Assembly (NCBI GenBank): GCA_012845835.1
Contig: JABAKD010000028.1
Location: 4,523,090 to 4,587,089, forward strand
DNA: 64,000 nucleotides
From: Undaria pinnatifida
Taxonomy: Eukaryota > Sar > Phaeophyceae > Laminariales > Alariaceae
Direction of reading: 5' to 3'
Shown here piece after piece: positions 1 through 8,900 of the stretch. Under the pieces are notes generated by a model. The model was not told the DNA's origin and did not search any database. It saw nothing but the letters and a program-made list of their open reading frames with translations. The position numbers and the translations under genes are program-made. Position 1 is the stretch's first letter. Each line of letters starts with the position of its first letter.

Positions 1-378
1 ACTCTGACAGCACTCCAGACAGTAAACGCCTTCGTCTGTGCTCACGAATACCGTGCGGTTCGTACGGTGCAGGCAGCCCAACCGCTGTAGTTTGTAGCCA
101 CGAGTTGGTTAGTTGTGGGCACGCGGGAACATCTTCTATGCTGTAGCGGAGTGGATACCCGCGGCCATGTGAGTTCAGTTTGCACATTGGGTCATTGCAC
201 TTGTGCGCCTTCTTCGTGCCGTGCGTATTTAGATGGGAAAGCGTAGTATTTCTCGGACGGATTCTGAGTTCAATTGGTTTTTCGGATCTTTCTAGGGCTC
301 CAGTACCTTTGTGTGAACACGGGCTCTTCTAGATGTTTGACAAGAGCAAATGTGAGACGAAAACAACAATCGAAGAAT
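1..378 (+). mobile_element. 3' part of an (AAC)n-tailed retroposon
   Basis: The sequence matches 44406-45122 on the plus strand and 45675-46060 in reverse. It ends with a CAACAAT-like stub of an (AAC)n tail near 378. It lacks the 321-bp insertion present in copy 2 at 44613-44933. The left part lies outside the window. Confidence 0.5.
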
Positions 379-794
379 CATGCCTGGCTACCTACCTATG
401 TGATACGCAGGTTGAAATAGAATGCCCATTAGGAAAGGTCGTGCACTGGCATACGGCGTATTACCATGCAGGTATACTGTATAACCGTATGGTAGAACAT
501 TCGACAAGGTGCTAGTATTACAAAAAATGAAATACACTTCATGGACCAGCTGTGAGATCGAAGATTTTGTCGCAACTCATCTTTGCAAGCTGTGTGTGAT
601 ACTCCGATCGCGCGTATTACGGGTTGTGTGTCCTCGACAATGCCACAAGAGTTGTTCAAAGCTTGCTTTGATTGGAGCTGCTGTTCAAACTCCGACCGTT
701 CGCCGTTGTTTATTCTCTGGAATCGACAAATGTTAACTTGGTTTACCAATTGAAAACTCAAAATGCGATCATCGGCTCAATCAAATTGAAAAAG

Positions 795-989
795 TAGAGC
801 TCTGACCACGTTTTCGACAACATGGTTGACACACACTGCACGAGACAAAGGGGGTTTCACCGTACATATACAATGGTTGTTGTGTTTCATTGGGCTAGTG
901 TTAGGGTGGGGGTATATGTGAGTTAAATACTATATGTGAGTTAAATACTATGTCAACCATGTTGTCGAAAAAACGGTGAGGTACCCTCA
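795..989. mobile_element. Hairpin MITE-like element 1
   Basis: The left arm around 809-834 (TTTTCGACAACATGGTTGAC) is repeated inverted at about 950-975. The body contains AAAGGGGGTTTCACCGTA, which is also present in the second element. An 18-19 bp tandem duplication (TATGTGAGTTAAATACTA) lies at about 913-950. The element is absent from the paralogous segment in copy 2. No clear target-site duplication was found. Confidence 0.55.
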
Positions 990-1073
990 ATTGAAACGGC
1001 GTCTGAACAACTACTACTACTCCTGTATGTTTACGGTAGCGTTTGTCGAGGGCATCACTAAAACAGTAAAAAA

Positions 1074-1251
1074 AGAGCTTACCGCTTCTTCGAGGAAATG
1101 GTTGACGCACACTGTGAACACAGTTTTACAAAACAAAGGGGGTTTCACCGTAAATCGGTTGTAGCTTCTCCTTGAGTTGGGGTTAAGATTAGGACATGAA
1201 ACGTAAAGAGCATGTCAACCATTTTCTCGACAAAGCGGTAAGGTACGCTCT
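1074..1251. mobile_element. Hairpin MITE-like element 2
   Basis: Inverted arms of about 35 bp bound the element: AGAGCTTACCGCTTCTTCGA on the left and the near-complement ending AGGTACGCTCT on the right. The body again carries AAAGGGGGTTTCACCGTAAA. It is a sister of the element at 795-989 in the same orientation, 85 bp away. Confidence 0.6.
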
Positions 1252-1255
1252 GTTT

Positions 1256-1548
1256 GATGTTTTTGATAATTTTTGTTTTTTTCTCTTCATATTTTTTTGT
1301 TTGGTCTGGATTGTTTTGTTGTGTTCTCGTTAGCTAGTTCTCGTACCCGGTACGCAATCATTTCACTTGCGTTACCTTGATGAACTGCGACTTTTTTTGT
1401 TTCCTCTGACTCACAGGTCACAGGCAGTGGTCTGTAACCGCAGTATGTGTATCTATCTGGGATGAAAAATCAGCACGAGCACTGACCGGGTGTACTGATG
1501 ATGATGTCGTTGGGTGGAAAGAACGGTTTAATGTGAAGACGACACAAA
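1256..1548 (+). mobile_element. (CA)-ended retroposon fragment
   Basis: A T-rich lead is followed by TTGTTGTGTTCTCG, a degenerate middle (ATCAGCACGAGC, GGGTGTACTGATGATG) and the 3' end GAACGGTTTAATGTGAAG with ACACAAAA. The order matches 2060-2330, 47130-47400 and the full copy at 52715-53260. It is diverged and is missing from copy 2. Confidence 0.5.
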
Positions 1549-2011
1549 AACGGATTGAACTAAAAAAAATGCTTAGTCACCAAGTCTTACAATATCAGTC
1601 GGCGTCAGACTGCTTAATTAACTACTAATATTGACGTCGTAATTATATACCTGGTATCCTGAATCATGTTTTATATAAGAGTTTGACAGGCCCGAACGTG
1701 GGAGCGCTTGAGTGGGCAAAATTCGATACAAATCGACGAGAAGTGGGAACATTGAACCGTTTGAACGATAAAAATTAAGGGACAAACCGATTGCCGGGAT
1801 AGAAAAGGGATGGCACCTGTGACCTGTGAGCATGCAGGATGGCTCGTCCAGGTGTTCCACAAGGTAAAAGGGGAGGGTAAAAGCCCAAGAAAGTGGCCAT
1901 CATACGACCATACGATTTAAGATATCGAGGGTGCTAAAAATGATAACAATTTATCCAATAAATCAAAATAAACGAAAAACAACTGATAGAAATATCTGAA
2001 AGCAGCAGCAA

Positions 2012-2031
2012 CTACTAGACTAGTCTAGTAG
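2012..2031. repeat. 20-bp perfect palindrome
   Basis: CTACTAGACTAGTCTAGTAG reads the same on both strands. The paralogue at 47072-47089 keeps an 18-bp core, TACTAGACTAGTCTAGTA. It belongs to the set of short palindromes bounded by TA described in the findings. Confidence 0.8.
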
Positions 2032-2059
2032 CGTATAAAATAAAACGTACCAGGTAGCA

Positions 2060-2330
2060 TGTTTCCATTATTTTCTTTGTTTTTATTTTAATTTTTTTTT
2101 CATCTTTCTTTGCATGTTTTGTTGTGTTCTCGTACCCCGTGCGCTAACATTTCAATTGCTTCACATTTATTAATCGAGACTACTGTTCGGTTTACTCTGT
2201 TTCACGGTCTGGCACCACATAGTTTGTATCTCTGTACCCTAGATGAATCAGCACGGACTCTGGGTGTACTTTTTTATGTCGTTTCAGGTAGAAAGAACGG
2301 TTTTCTGTGTACTGTGAAGAAAACACACAC
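2060..2330 (+). mobile_element. (CA)-ended retroposon fragment next to PMP exon
   Basis: The order is a T-rich stretch, TTGTTGTGTTCTCGTACC, CACATAGTTTGTATCTCTGT, AATCAGCACGGACTCTGGGT and finally a GTGAAGAAAACACACAC end. The same element sits at the same place in copy 2 (47130-47400), so it predates the duplication. It lies about 50 bp beyond the 3' splice-donor end of the PMP exon, within intron 1. Confidence 0.6.
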
Positions 2331-2378
2331 AATCAATGTCATTTGCACTACTAGCATGATACTTGTACCAACACTCAC

Positions 2379-3425
2379 CGCACCACCCCCGTTAGATGCC
2401 GAGTTGTGTGTCAGCTGCGTGCGCCCCCCCAACGTAATTGAAGACGCGGAAATTGCGCCACCATACTCATTCGAAGTGTTGTTTCCCAAAATGCACCCGT
2501 TGATCGTTATGTTGGTGAGAGGCCCTCCGTTCAACGCCCCGCCCGAACCCATCGCTTGGTTTCCGCTGAAGGTAGACTCAGTTATATCGACAATGGCAGA
2601 AAGGAAGACAGCGGCTCCGTCTCCCTCTTGGTATGCAAACTCACTTGTTGTAGAAACTTGGTATTTGCGGGTAGCACTGTTGGACGCGAACTCCGCCTCT
2701 GTGATGGAGCATACGGCCGCCAGCTTCGATGGTCCCGTTTCTTCGGCCCCACAGAACAGCGCGCCACCTGCGCCAGCTTTGTTGCCTTCGAAAATCGATC
2801 CTCCTGTTACCAGCAACTTGCCGTCAACGGCATGCACGGCACCGCCGTATCGAGTCGCTCTGTTGTCCAAGAACTCTCCGCCCACTATCGTGACATTCCC
2901 CCCGTCCGCCCACACCGCACCACCGCTGCCGTTCGTGGCGAGGTTACCGTCAAATACGCAGCTTTCCAGTGTTAACGTTGCAGAACGCGAGTATACCGCA
3001 CCGCCTCCGTCTGCAGAACCCCCCGAAAGCTTGAGCTGAGTCAAGGTCAGGCCACCACCTTGAGCAACTTCGAACAGACGGGTTCGGTTGGCCTGGGAGC
3101 TGGCTGCATACACCTCGGCCAGACTATTCTCTCCCGTCACGGAGAGGAAGGCGCCTTCTGCAATTACAATCGGAGCTCCAACCGAAACACGGCCAGCCCA
3201 GTCAGCCTGCACATCACTGCCGCCGGCGGTGCAAGCTAAAGCGGCTCGAAGTGCACTCACTCCAGTTGCGTTCACAACTCTAATGGGCTCAGTTTGCGCT
3301 ACGCCGCAAATTGGCTGCGCCGAAGACCGCGACGAGCCGGGGAGAAGCACATACGGCAGCAGTGCCATAGGCAGTAGCATCTGATAGACCGGGAGCGCTT
3401 TCCCGATGTGACCAAGAATGTTCAT
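2379..3425 (-). CDS. PMP-like protein, first exon (paralogous copy A)
   Basis: This is a 349-codon exon for a secreted or surface PMP-like beta-helix protein. The start ATG at 3423-3425 (MNILGHIGKALPVY) is followed by a hydrophobic signal-peptide-like stretch to about residue 36. Repeats with GGAV/GGAL turns and FxxN motifs then run to the end (for example GGAVWADGG, FEGNKAGAGGALFC). The exon ends at a GCG|GTGAGT donor in phase 0, which corresponds exactly to 47437-48483. I count 17 amino-acid differences in 349 residues between the copies (about 95% identity). An upstream in-frame Met exists at 3545 but that region is not conserved as coding. Downstream exons would lie left of the window, so this is either the start of a second PMP gene or an orphan exon. 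Ligand and function are unknown. Confidence 0.8.
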
Positions 3426-4080
3426 GTCCGGCGAGAAGCTTCGATTGATCGGGGAACCGGAAGAAGTATCAAGAGAGAACGATACACGGGGTATGAGGCT
3501 GCAGCGAGTAAAAACCGACTGGCTATTCAGAGGGTAAGTGCGCACGGTTTCTTGGTTTTTTTGTTTTGGTTTGGCATGTCGTTAGCGCGTGTGTTTTTTA
3601 CATTGAACGGATCTTTCCAACCATTTACAAGCAGCACAACCATTGACCACACAGATAACTCCAATCACAGAGGGACGAGCTTTGAAGTCGCAAATTGCAA
3701 GGCAGAGATACTCATTGCAATTAATTGCAGAAGTGCAGCTGAGAGACTGCTGTGGATGTTCTTCACAATTTATCTGTCTGGTATTTCTACCAGTCTAAAT
3801 CCAACACAACCAATGTCCGTGACGATGCCCTCTCATAAATCTCCTCGTAATGGAGAGTAGGGAGATAGGATCTCTGCGTAATCACAAACTGCGAGACAGA
3901 TAGACTACACACGCAGCAAGGCTGTTTGGCCATCCCACTTATACCGCAATGAACACGCGAGCCAAACGTATGCAAGAAGAAAACCAGCTTATATTAATGT
4001 TAATGGTGGACATCCCCCAATAAGGCGACATCTCTATATAAGGCGGTATTCCGATATAACGCGGTCAAAATCGCTCGGCG
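3426..4080. other. 5' flank of PMP exon copy A
   Basis: This flank is conserved with 48484-49440 in copy 2, apart from a 310-bp tandem duplication there. Any promoter and 5' UTR of the exon should lie here. I see no convincing TATA box or known operator. Confidence 0.4.
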
Positions 4081-4129
4081 CGACTGGGGAATTGCTCTCA
4101 TTTTGTTTAATGTTTTACTTGTTTCCATG

Positions 4130-4330
4130 TTTTTTTCCCATCCCATTCATTACCCTCGCACTACTCTCGCCCTCGCTCCCACACATGATGGTAGTAGTAG
4201 CAGTAGCAACTCAGATCCGGGGTCACAAAAGCTGGCCCTCCTCCCCCCTCCTCACTACGGTACAGTACATGCCTTCATTTTTATCGCGAGAATCATTTAG
4301 AATTTCATTCCCTCGTCGACTCGCCTCGAA
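4130..4330 (-). mobile_element. SINE body, head-less
   Basis: On the minus strand the order is GTCGACGAGGGAATGAAAT, ATAAAAATGAAGGCATGTAC, GTGACCCCGGATCTGAGT and a short A-rich tail near 4130. The same body occurs at 49484-49700, 57600-57945 (with a tRNA-like head) and, on the plus strand, three times in 38830-39750. The tRNA-like head is missing here. Confidence 0.6.
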
Positions 4331-4491
4331 TTGTGTGCCTAGTCATAGCTTGGAACAAATACGGCGGTTTCCTCAGAAACAAGGCGGTGATATTGGCCGT
4401 ATTGGTCATATCGGTAATAACATTGGTCATATTGCTCTCTATAGCACACCACAGCCTTACTGCGGGACCCCTACCATGGCGGCGGCGATGG

Positions 4492-4768
4492 ACCCAGGCT
4501 ACGGTAGGAGGGTCCCTTCTTGGGCCTTTTACTTCAGTGGCTAGGGGTCACTCGCGCGAGTGACCCCTTTGTTCCTTTGCGATGTTAGTTTTTCTTCATG
4601 TTTTATACTTCGAAGTATTGACGAAATCAATCCGCAATACAATGGTAATCTAAGCTGCGCCAAAACAACTGCCTAAACCATTTTCATCCGTGAGGAACAA
4701 AGCCACTCGTGCGATTTGCTCAAACACACCAGTGAAAGTAGGGGTACCCCCCCTACCGTAGCCTTGGT
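4492..4768. mobile_element. 277-bp MITE with 6-bp TSD
   Basis: The ends are inverted: ACCCAGGCTACGGTAGG on the left and CCTACCGTAGCCTTGGT on the right. The element is flanked by CGATGG at 4486-4491 and 4769-4774. The paralogous segment near 49813-49830 carries a single uninterrupted GCGATGGCGAT, an exact empty site. Inside are a 24-bp perfect palindrome, around 4544-4567 (GGGGTCACTCGC and its complement), and TACTTCGAAGTA at 4606-4617. There is no coding capacity. A Mutator- or PIF-type assignment is not justified from these data. Confidence 0.8.
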
Positions 4769-5130
4769 CGATGGCGATATCGATGGTGTATGCTGTATTT
4801 ATATGCTGTATCCTGTAATCAGTATGCTGTATTTGAAAGGATTCAAAGGAAGAACAAAGAACGAGAATGACGAGAGAAACGAAAAAAGGAAAAAAGCAAA
4901 CCAACTGAAGGAAATAAATACGGAAATTAAGGAAACAAATAGAGAACGCAGGGGGGAGCAAAAAGTTGCCCAGTACACAGCAGTACCCAGGCAGCACGAT
5001 GAAAACGAGTCAAACAAGAAGGGGCACGACAAAAATAAAAACACAAGCAAACCAGACAACAGGCGAGCATTCATTTCTATTGATGGCAATGAATGGCAAA
5101 GACGGTGCTCCTTCCCCCTCGGGGGTGCAG

Positions 5131-5280
5131 TGTCAGCCGATGTCAGCCGACGTCAGCCGATGTCAGCCGACGTCAGCCGATGTCAGCCGACGTCAGCCGA
5201 TGTCAGCCGATGTCAGCCGACGTCAGCCGATGTCGGCTGATATCAGCCGATGTCAGCCGACGTCAGCCGATGTCAGCCAA
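5131..5280. repeat. 10-bp tandem repeat, 15 units
   Basis: Fifteen units of TGTCAGCCGA / CGTCAGCCGA lie in perfect 10-bp register, with a few variants (TGTCGGCTGA, TATCAGCCGA). Copy 2 has only two units (50178-50197), so the array expanded, or contracted, after duplication. The unit is open in several frames, which creates spurious ORFs. Confidence 0.95.
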
Positions 5281-5807
5281 TATCATGCGGCGGTACTACC
5301 ACCCCCAGTATGCAGGTTCTCGCTGAAGCGGTGTTCCCCTTTTCCCCTTCGCCCCTGATGTTCCCTTTCTTCGTCCCTTAAACGTTTCTATAGGTCTATT
5401 CATTTTTCCTTTTGTAAATTTCCCTTTCTGGTTTCTATTTTAGTGCCGCTGGGGGTTCTATAGGCGACAATATCAAGAAGGCCACACGACGTCGAAGATA
5501 CAGTAAGTAGGTGGGACAGAGCAGGCAGCAATGCTCCTAACTCTAGTAGTAGTTGCATTTGGATCCCAGTTTGGGTGCTGCCCCGACTCCGCCTGGGTGG
5601 TGTAATCGGTGGTGTCATCTGCAATATATCTGCGTTTGTTCTTTCTTGACTATTGTCACTAGGTATTGTTGTTGTATCGGATATAATACAGGGGGGACGA
5701 TGACGACGGCATTGGCATCACTTGTCGTCAGAAGCAGTTCGCAGGTGATACACCATGTGATACTGGGTGTCCTACATTATAGTGTTTTTCACCATGGATG
5801 GATGGAG

Positions 5808-5834
5808 CTAACCCTAGCCCTAGCCCTAGCCCTG
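5808..5834. repeat. Interstitial telomere-like repeat
   Basis: The tract is CTAACCCTAGCC followed by further CCCTAG units ending CCCTG. Plant-type telomere DNA on this strand would be CCCTAAA, so this is a variant. The copy 2 counterpart at 51630-51658 is also degenerate and mixes CCCTAG and CCCTAA units. Confidence 0.6.
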
Positions 5835-6154
5835 ATATATGCGGAGTATACCGATGACTAGCCTATAATGACGCCATTGGGGTGAAATTGTCAAAAAAAC
5901 ACACGAATGTGTATCTCTGCTCCTACTCCAAGAGTTAGCAGCAGTATGGTGGTCGTATAGGGTAGTTCAAAATCCAACATGGTTGCTGCGCCCGGTCTTG
6001 GTAGGATGTGGCCCCATCTGCTTGGGTTCGAGTTAGTTGCTGCATGCATGCTGTCTGTTGTGTTTCGCCGTTTGGTTTCGTTTTTGTTTGTGTGCCGCCC
6101 TGTTTCACTGCAATACTTTTCTCCAATAAATAACGAATGTTACTGTTTTTACAA

Positions 6155-6530
6155 TTGTTAATATCAGGGCGCAGACCACAGGAAGCGGCACACCGCCACA
6201 ATTCCGCGCCACCGTGCGGTACGGCAGAATACACCCAGGTTTTTCACCAGATCCCCGACGTTGATTGGTCAACTCAGCCTTGTACCGGTTTATGACACCA
6301 ATTCCTTGCGGTACATCGTACCGCGGCTTCTCAGCTTGTCCGTCACCGTTTCCTGGCGCGACCCATAACGCTTTAAGTTGGACAATACACAGTAAGTCAT
6401 GACTTTGCCCCAGGCTCTTCACGGCCATAACCCTTCAATTTCCGACCGAATCTTAACCATGGGCACAACGTCATGTAGCATCCATAGAACGACGCGCTTT
6501 CACATTCCTTTATATTTCGGATTTCTCCAG
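6155..6530. repeat. Dispersed repeat, third member inverted at 55215-55580
   Basis: The segment from AGGGCGCAGACCACAGGAAG to GATTTCTCCAGAGATATG matches 52005-52372 directly and 55215-55580 in reverse complement. Short ORFs on the minus strand (MKECESAS-type) are shared, but frames are not kept across copies, so I do not call it coding. Confidence 0.7.
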
Positions 6531-6540
6531 AGATATGAAT

Positions 6541-7318
6541 ATATATATATATTATAACAATTAATATACAATCCAGCTGTGAGATCGAAGATTTTGTCGA
6601 AACTCATCTTTGCAAGTTGTGTGTCATATTCCGATCGCGCGTGTTACGGGTTGGGTGTCATCATTAAGGATATAGGTCGGCGACTCCCCTTGCAACTACA
6701 GTTTAGCTATCAGGGTCAACAGGGTGATGTCAGTTAGTCTGTGCGCGGAAACTGTAAAACCCGTTTTTGAGGGGGACAAAAATCTGACAGCTGTGGAAGG
6801 AAATGCATCAGTTTATCAAGTGAGTCCTGTAAGTCGAATAACCGGTGAAGGAGGGCGGAGGTTGGAAGGACGTGGAGGGCTGGGTTTGATCAAGAGGGAG
6901 CGCGGGGGGGCGGGGGGGGGGGGGGGGGGGCTGAATGGGCGGGGCAGCTCAATCTGTGCGTGAAAACTATAAATCCTATCCTGTAAGTCGTACAACCCGC
7001 GAGGAGAGGGCGGAGCGTTCGAGGGGGTGGGGGTGGGGGTGAGGAGTGGGGGGGCGCGAAAGGGGTTTTAAACGACACATCAGGTCGCATAGATGTAGGG
7101 GTTTGCTATACGCGTGGTGCTAGGTGTCTAGGCGATGGTGCGGATAGTGGGGAACGCGGGGGCGTTAGGGGGCGGGGGGGGGTGAATTGCAGCAGCGGCA
7201 TGGATGGCTCTAGAAAGATGATGAGGCGATATCAAGCGCGTGGAAGTGTTTACTACTCTGGCAGATTTCGATGCTACGTGGGGCGTTCGAGCAAGAGGAA
7301 GCGGGAAATATACAAACA
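6541..7318 (+). mobile_element. Poly-G element inserted in a (TA)n tract
   Basis: Copy 2 has an uninterrupted TA-rich tract at about 52372-52430. Here the tract is split by about 780 bp beginning CCAGCTGTGAGATCGAAG. The insert continues with GGCGACTCCCCTTGCA and AAACCCGTTTTTGAGGG, then G homopolymers (6904-6910 and 6912-6930). The same 5' end begins elements at 526, 20533, 24241, 37705 and 41404, and at 55096 on the minus strand. The last part (7080-7310) matches the repeat unit of the poly-C array at 53753-54480. Confidence 0.65.
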
Positions 7319-7329
7319 TATATATATAT

Positions 7330-7640
7330 ATATGTGTTTCTCACACTTCAAGTTTCCAGCTTCTGGCCAAGCCGTGGCCACAGGTATCGTCCCTTCTCCC
7401 CCGCGGGTCCTGCCTTCAATTTTTACCGCACATAGGGTTCAGCAATCCCACTGCTCGTCGAGTTTCCATCGAGTGTTGTTATCTCACGCTCTCGCGCTTT
7501 CCGGAAGTCAATTTGTGCACAAGAAAAAGTCCCAAAAAATTTCACGAGTATGTACTTGGCGGGGCTTGAACTCACAAAACTGACCTATAATACCAGGCTC
7601 GAGGATAACCTGATACACCACCGAGGCGACCGGTTATCCC
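7330..7640 (-). mobile_element. tRNA-headed SINE
   Basis: On the minus strand, from about 7640, the sequence begins GGTCGCCTCGGTGGTGTATC, an A-box-like block. A B-box-like GAGTTCAAGCCCC follows near 7560-7573. The body contains CTCGACGAGCAG, GGTAAAAATTGAAGGCAGGA and CCTGTGGCCACGGC. The same head design (GGTCGCC..CGGTGGT) occurs at 57869-57945. It does not fold into a proper tRNA acceptor stem, so it is a SINE head. The body is shared with 52440-52640. Confidence 0.6.
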
Positions 7641-7699
7641 TTCCCCCAACGCAGCTCACCCGTTTGACACTCAACAACCCATCTTCCTCGCCTCGGCGA

Positions 7700-8225
7700 A
7701 ACGCTTCTATGCCGGAGCATGCATTGTGAAAGAGTCATGCTGCTGGGAGGTGAGAGGGAAGGGACGCAGGGCTATCAGCTTCTATTGGAGAGAGCACCGG
7801 TTCTTCTTTATAGATTTCTCATCATTGCCATTGAGCTATGAGAAGTTCGAGGAGACAGGATAGGAAGAGGAGGAGGAGGAGTGAGAGCACGGGGGTGGGG
7901 TGAAGCTCACAGAGTTCGCTTCACCCCAGTATTGCTGCTGTGCTCTCTTCTGGACATTTACCTATGGAACGTACAATGAACGTTCTCCTAGATGTTCTAT
8001 ATTCCCACGATCGCCTAAAGCGCTTACTTCTATCTATCTTGTCCAGAGGAACGTTCCATTACCGAGAACGCTCTTGTGCTTACGCTAGCTAGATTCTACG
8101 GGTTATCCGTTCCACCCAGAATATTCCGTTCAAGAAAATCTTCTAGTGGCCAATAGACCATAACTCTGCGGGCTATTTTACCGGATCTATTGCCAGCTAT
8201 TCTGACACTCTATTACATTGGCCCA
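7700..8225. repeat. Dispersed repeat shared with 21060-21605
   Basis: The segment from TTGTGAAAGAGTC to TCTATTACATTG is highly similar to 21060-21605, including GCTATGAGAAGTTCGAGGA, GGTGGGGTGAAGCTCACAG and TTCTACGGGTTATCCG. In both places it follows a poly-G element with the CCAGCTGTGAG end, so both may be parts of one composite element. Confidence 0.7.
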
Positions 8226-8639
8226 CCCTGAATAGTCGTATATGCAGACCTCAAAACGGTCGAGGAGTGACGACAAAGTTCATCCTAAAAGACCGGGAAC
8301 GGGGGTCGAAGATGCGGCTATTCGAAACAAATACGTGATGATGAGGCTCAAATGCCTCATCGCAAGACATACAACCCTATGGTGGAGCTCGCAACCGCGA
8401 GAGCTCGAGAAAGGGTATATACCTACGGTATACCAGTAGCAATCGGCCTACGGAAACACGAAAGGCGCGGCCACTGAGCGCAAGGATGCGAAGGGGGCCA
8501 AGAAAGAAGGTATAGACGCGGAAACCAAGTCAGAAGAGAAGAAGGGAACACGTGTCACGCTATGAAGGCCAGACAAGTTTACGACCTGAAGTGCAGGAGT
8601 GAAGGTGCGGGCGGTCGGCCCATTTGCCGGAAGATAATG

Positions 8640-8900
8640 GAGAAATCAATAAACACTGTCTAAAAGAACGTCAGAGTCCGCTACGTTGGACATGGACAGC
8701 TGACGTGGGGCCATCGGTTGGATGGTGAAAGAAACAACCAAGACGTTGAGAAGTACGCAAGCGTCGGGCCCTTGGTCGAAAGGCAGAAGAGAAAGAGCCT
8801 GAAACAAGAGAAAACAAAGAACAGTGCCTAAAATAATGTCAGGGTCCGCAAGGTTGGACCTGGAAGGCTGACGTAGGACCATCGGTCGAAAGGCAAAACT
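8640..8900. repeat. Degenerate tandem pair, about 168-bp unit
   Basis: AACGTCAGAGTCCGCTACGT near 8667 and AATGTCAGGGTCCGCAAGGT near 8834 start two aligned units. Each continues with GGACxTGGA, GGCTGACGTxGG and CCATCGGT. A weaker third unit seems to begin near 8950. Confidence 0.55.

Larger units (their letters stand above)
1..7560. repeat. Segmental duplication, copy 1
   Basis: This stretch is collinear with 44406-52645: position 1 matches 44406, the PMP exon at 2379-3425 matches 47437-48483, and 7325-7550 matches about 52420-52640. Identity looks about 95% in the exon and lower in the flanks. Copy-specific material here includes about 740-1640 (two hairpin elements and a retroposon fragment), the MITE at 4492-4768, an expanded 10-bp repeat at 5131-5280 and a poly-G element at 6541-7318. 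The left end is cut by the window, so the duplication may extend further. Confidence 0.85.

Noticed and set aside
2110-3039. 309-codon plus-strand frame opposite the PMP exon (and 47315-48097)
   Set aside because: It is the antisense shadow of the beta-helix exon. The minus strand has the PMP motifs, signal peptide and splice donor.
5131-5280. CRISPR-like array
   Set aside because: It is a continuous 10-bp tandem repeat with no spacers, in a eukaryotic context.
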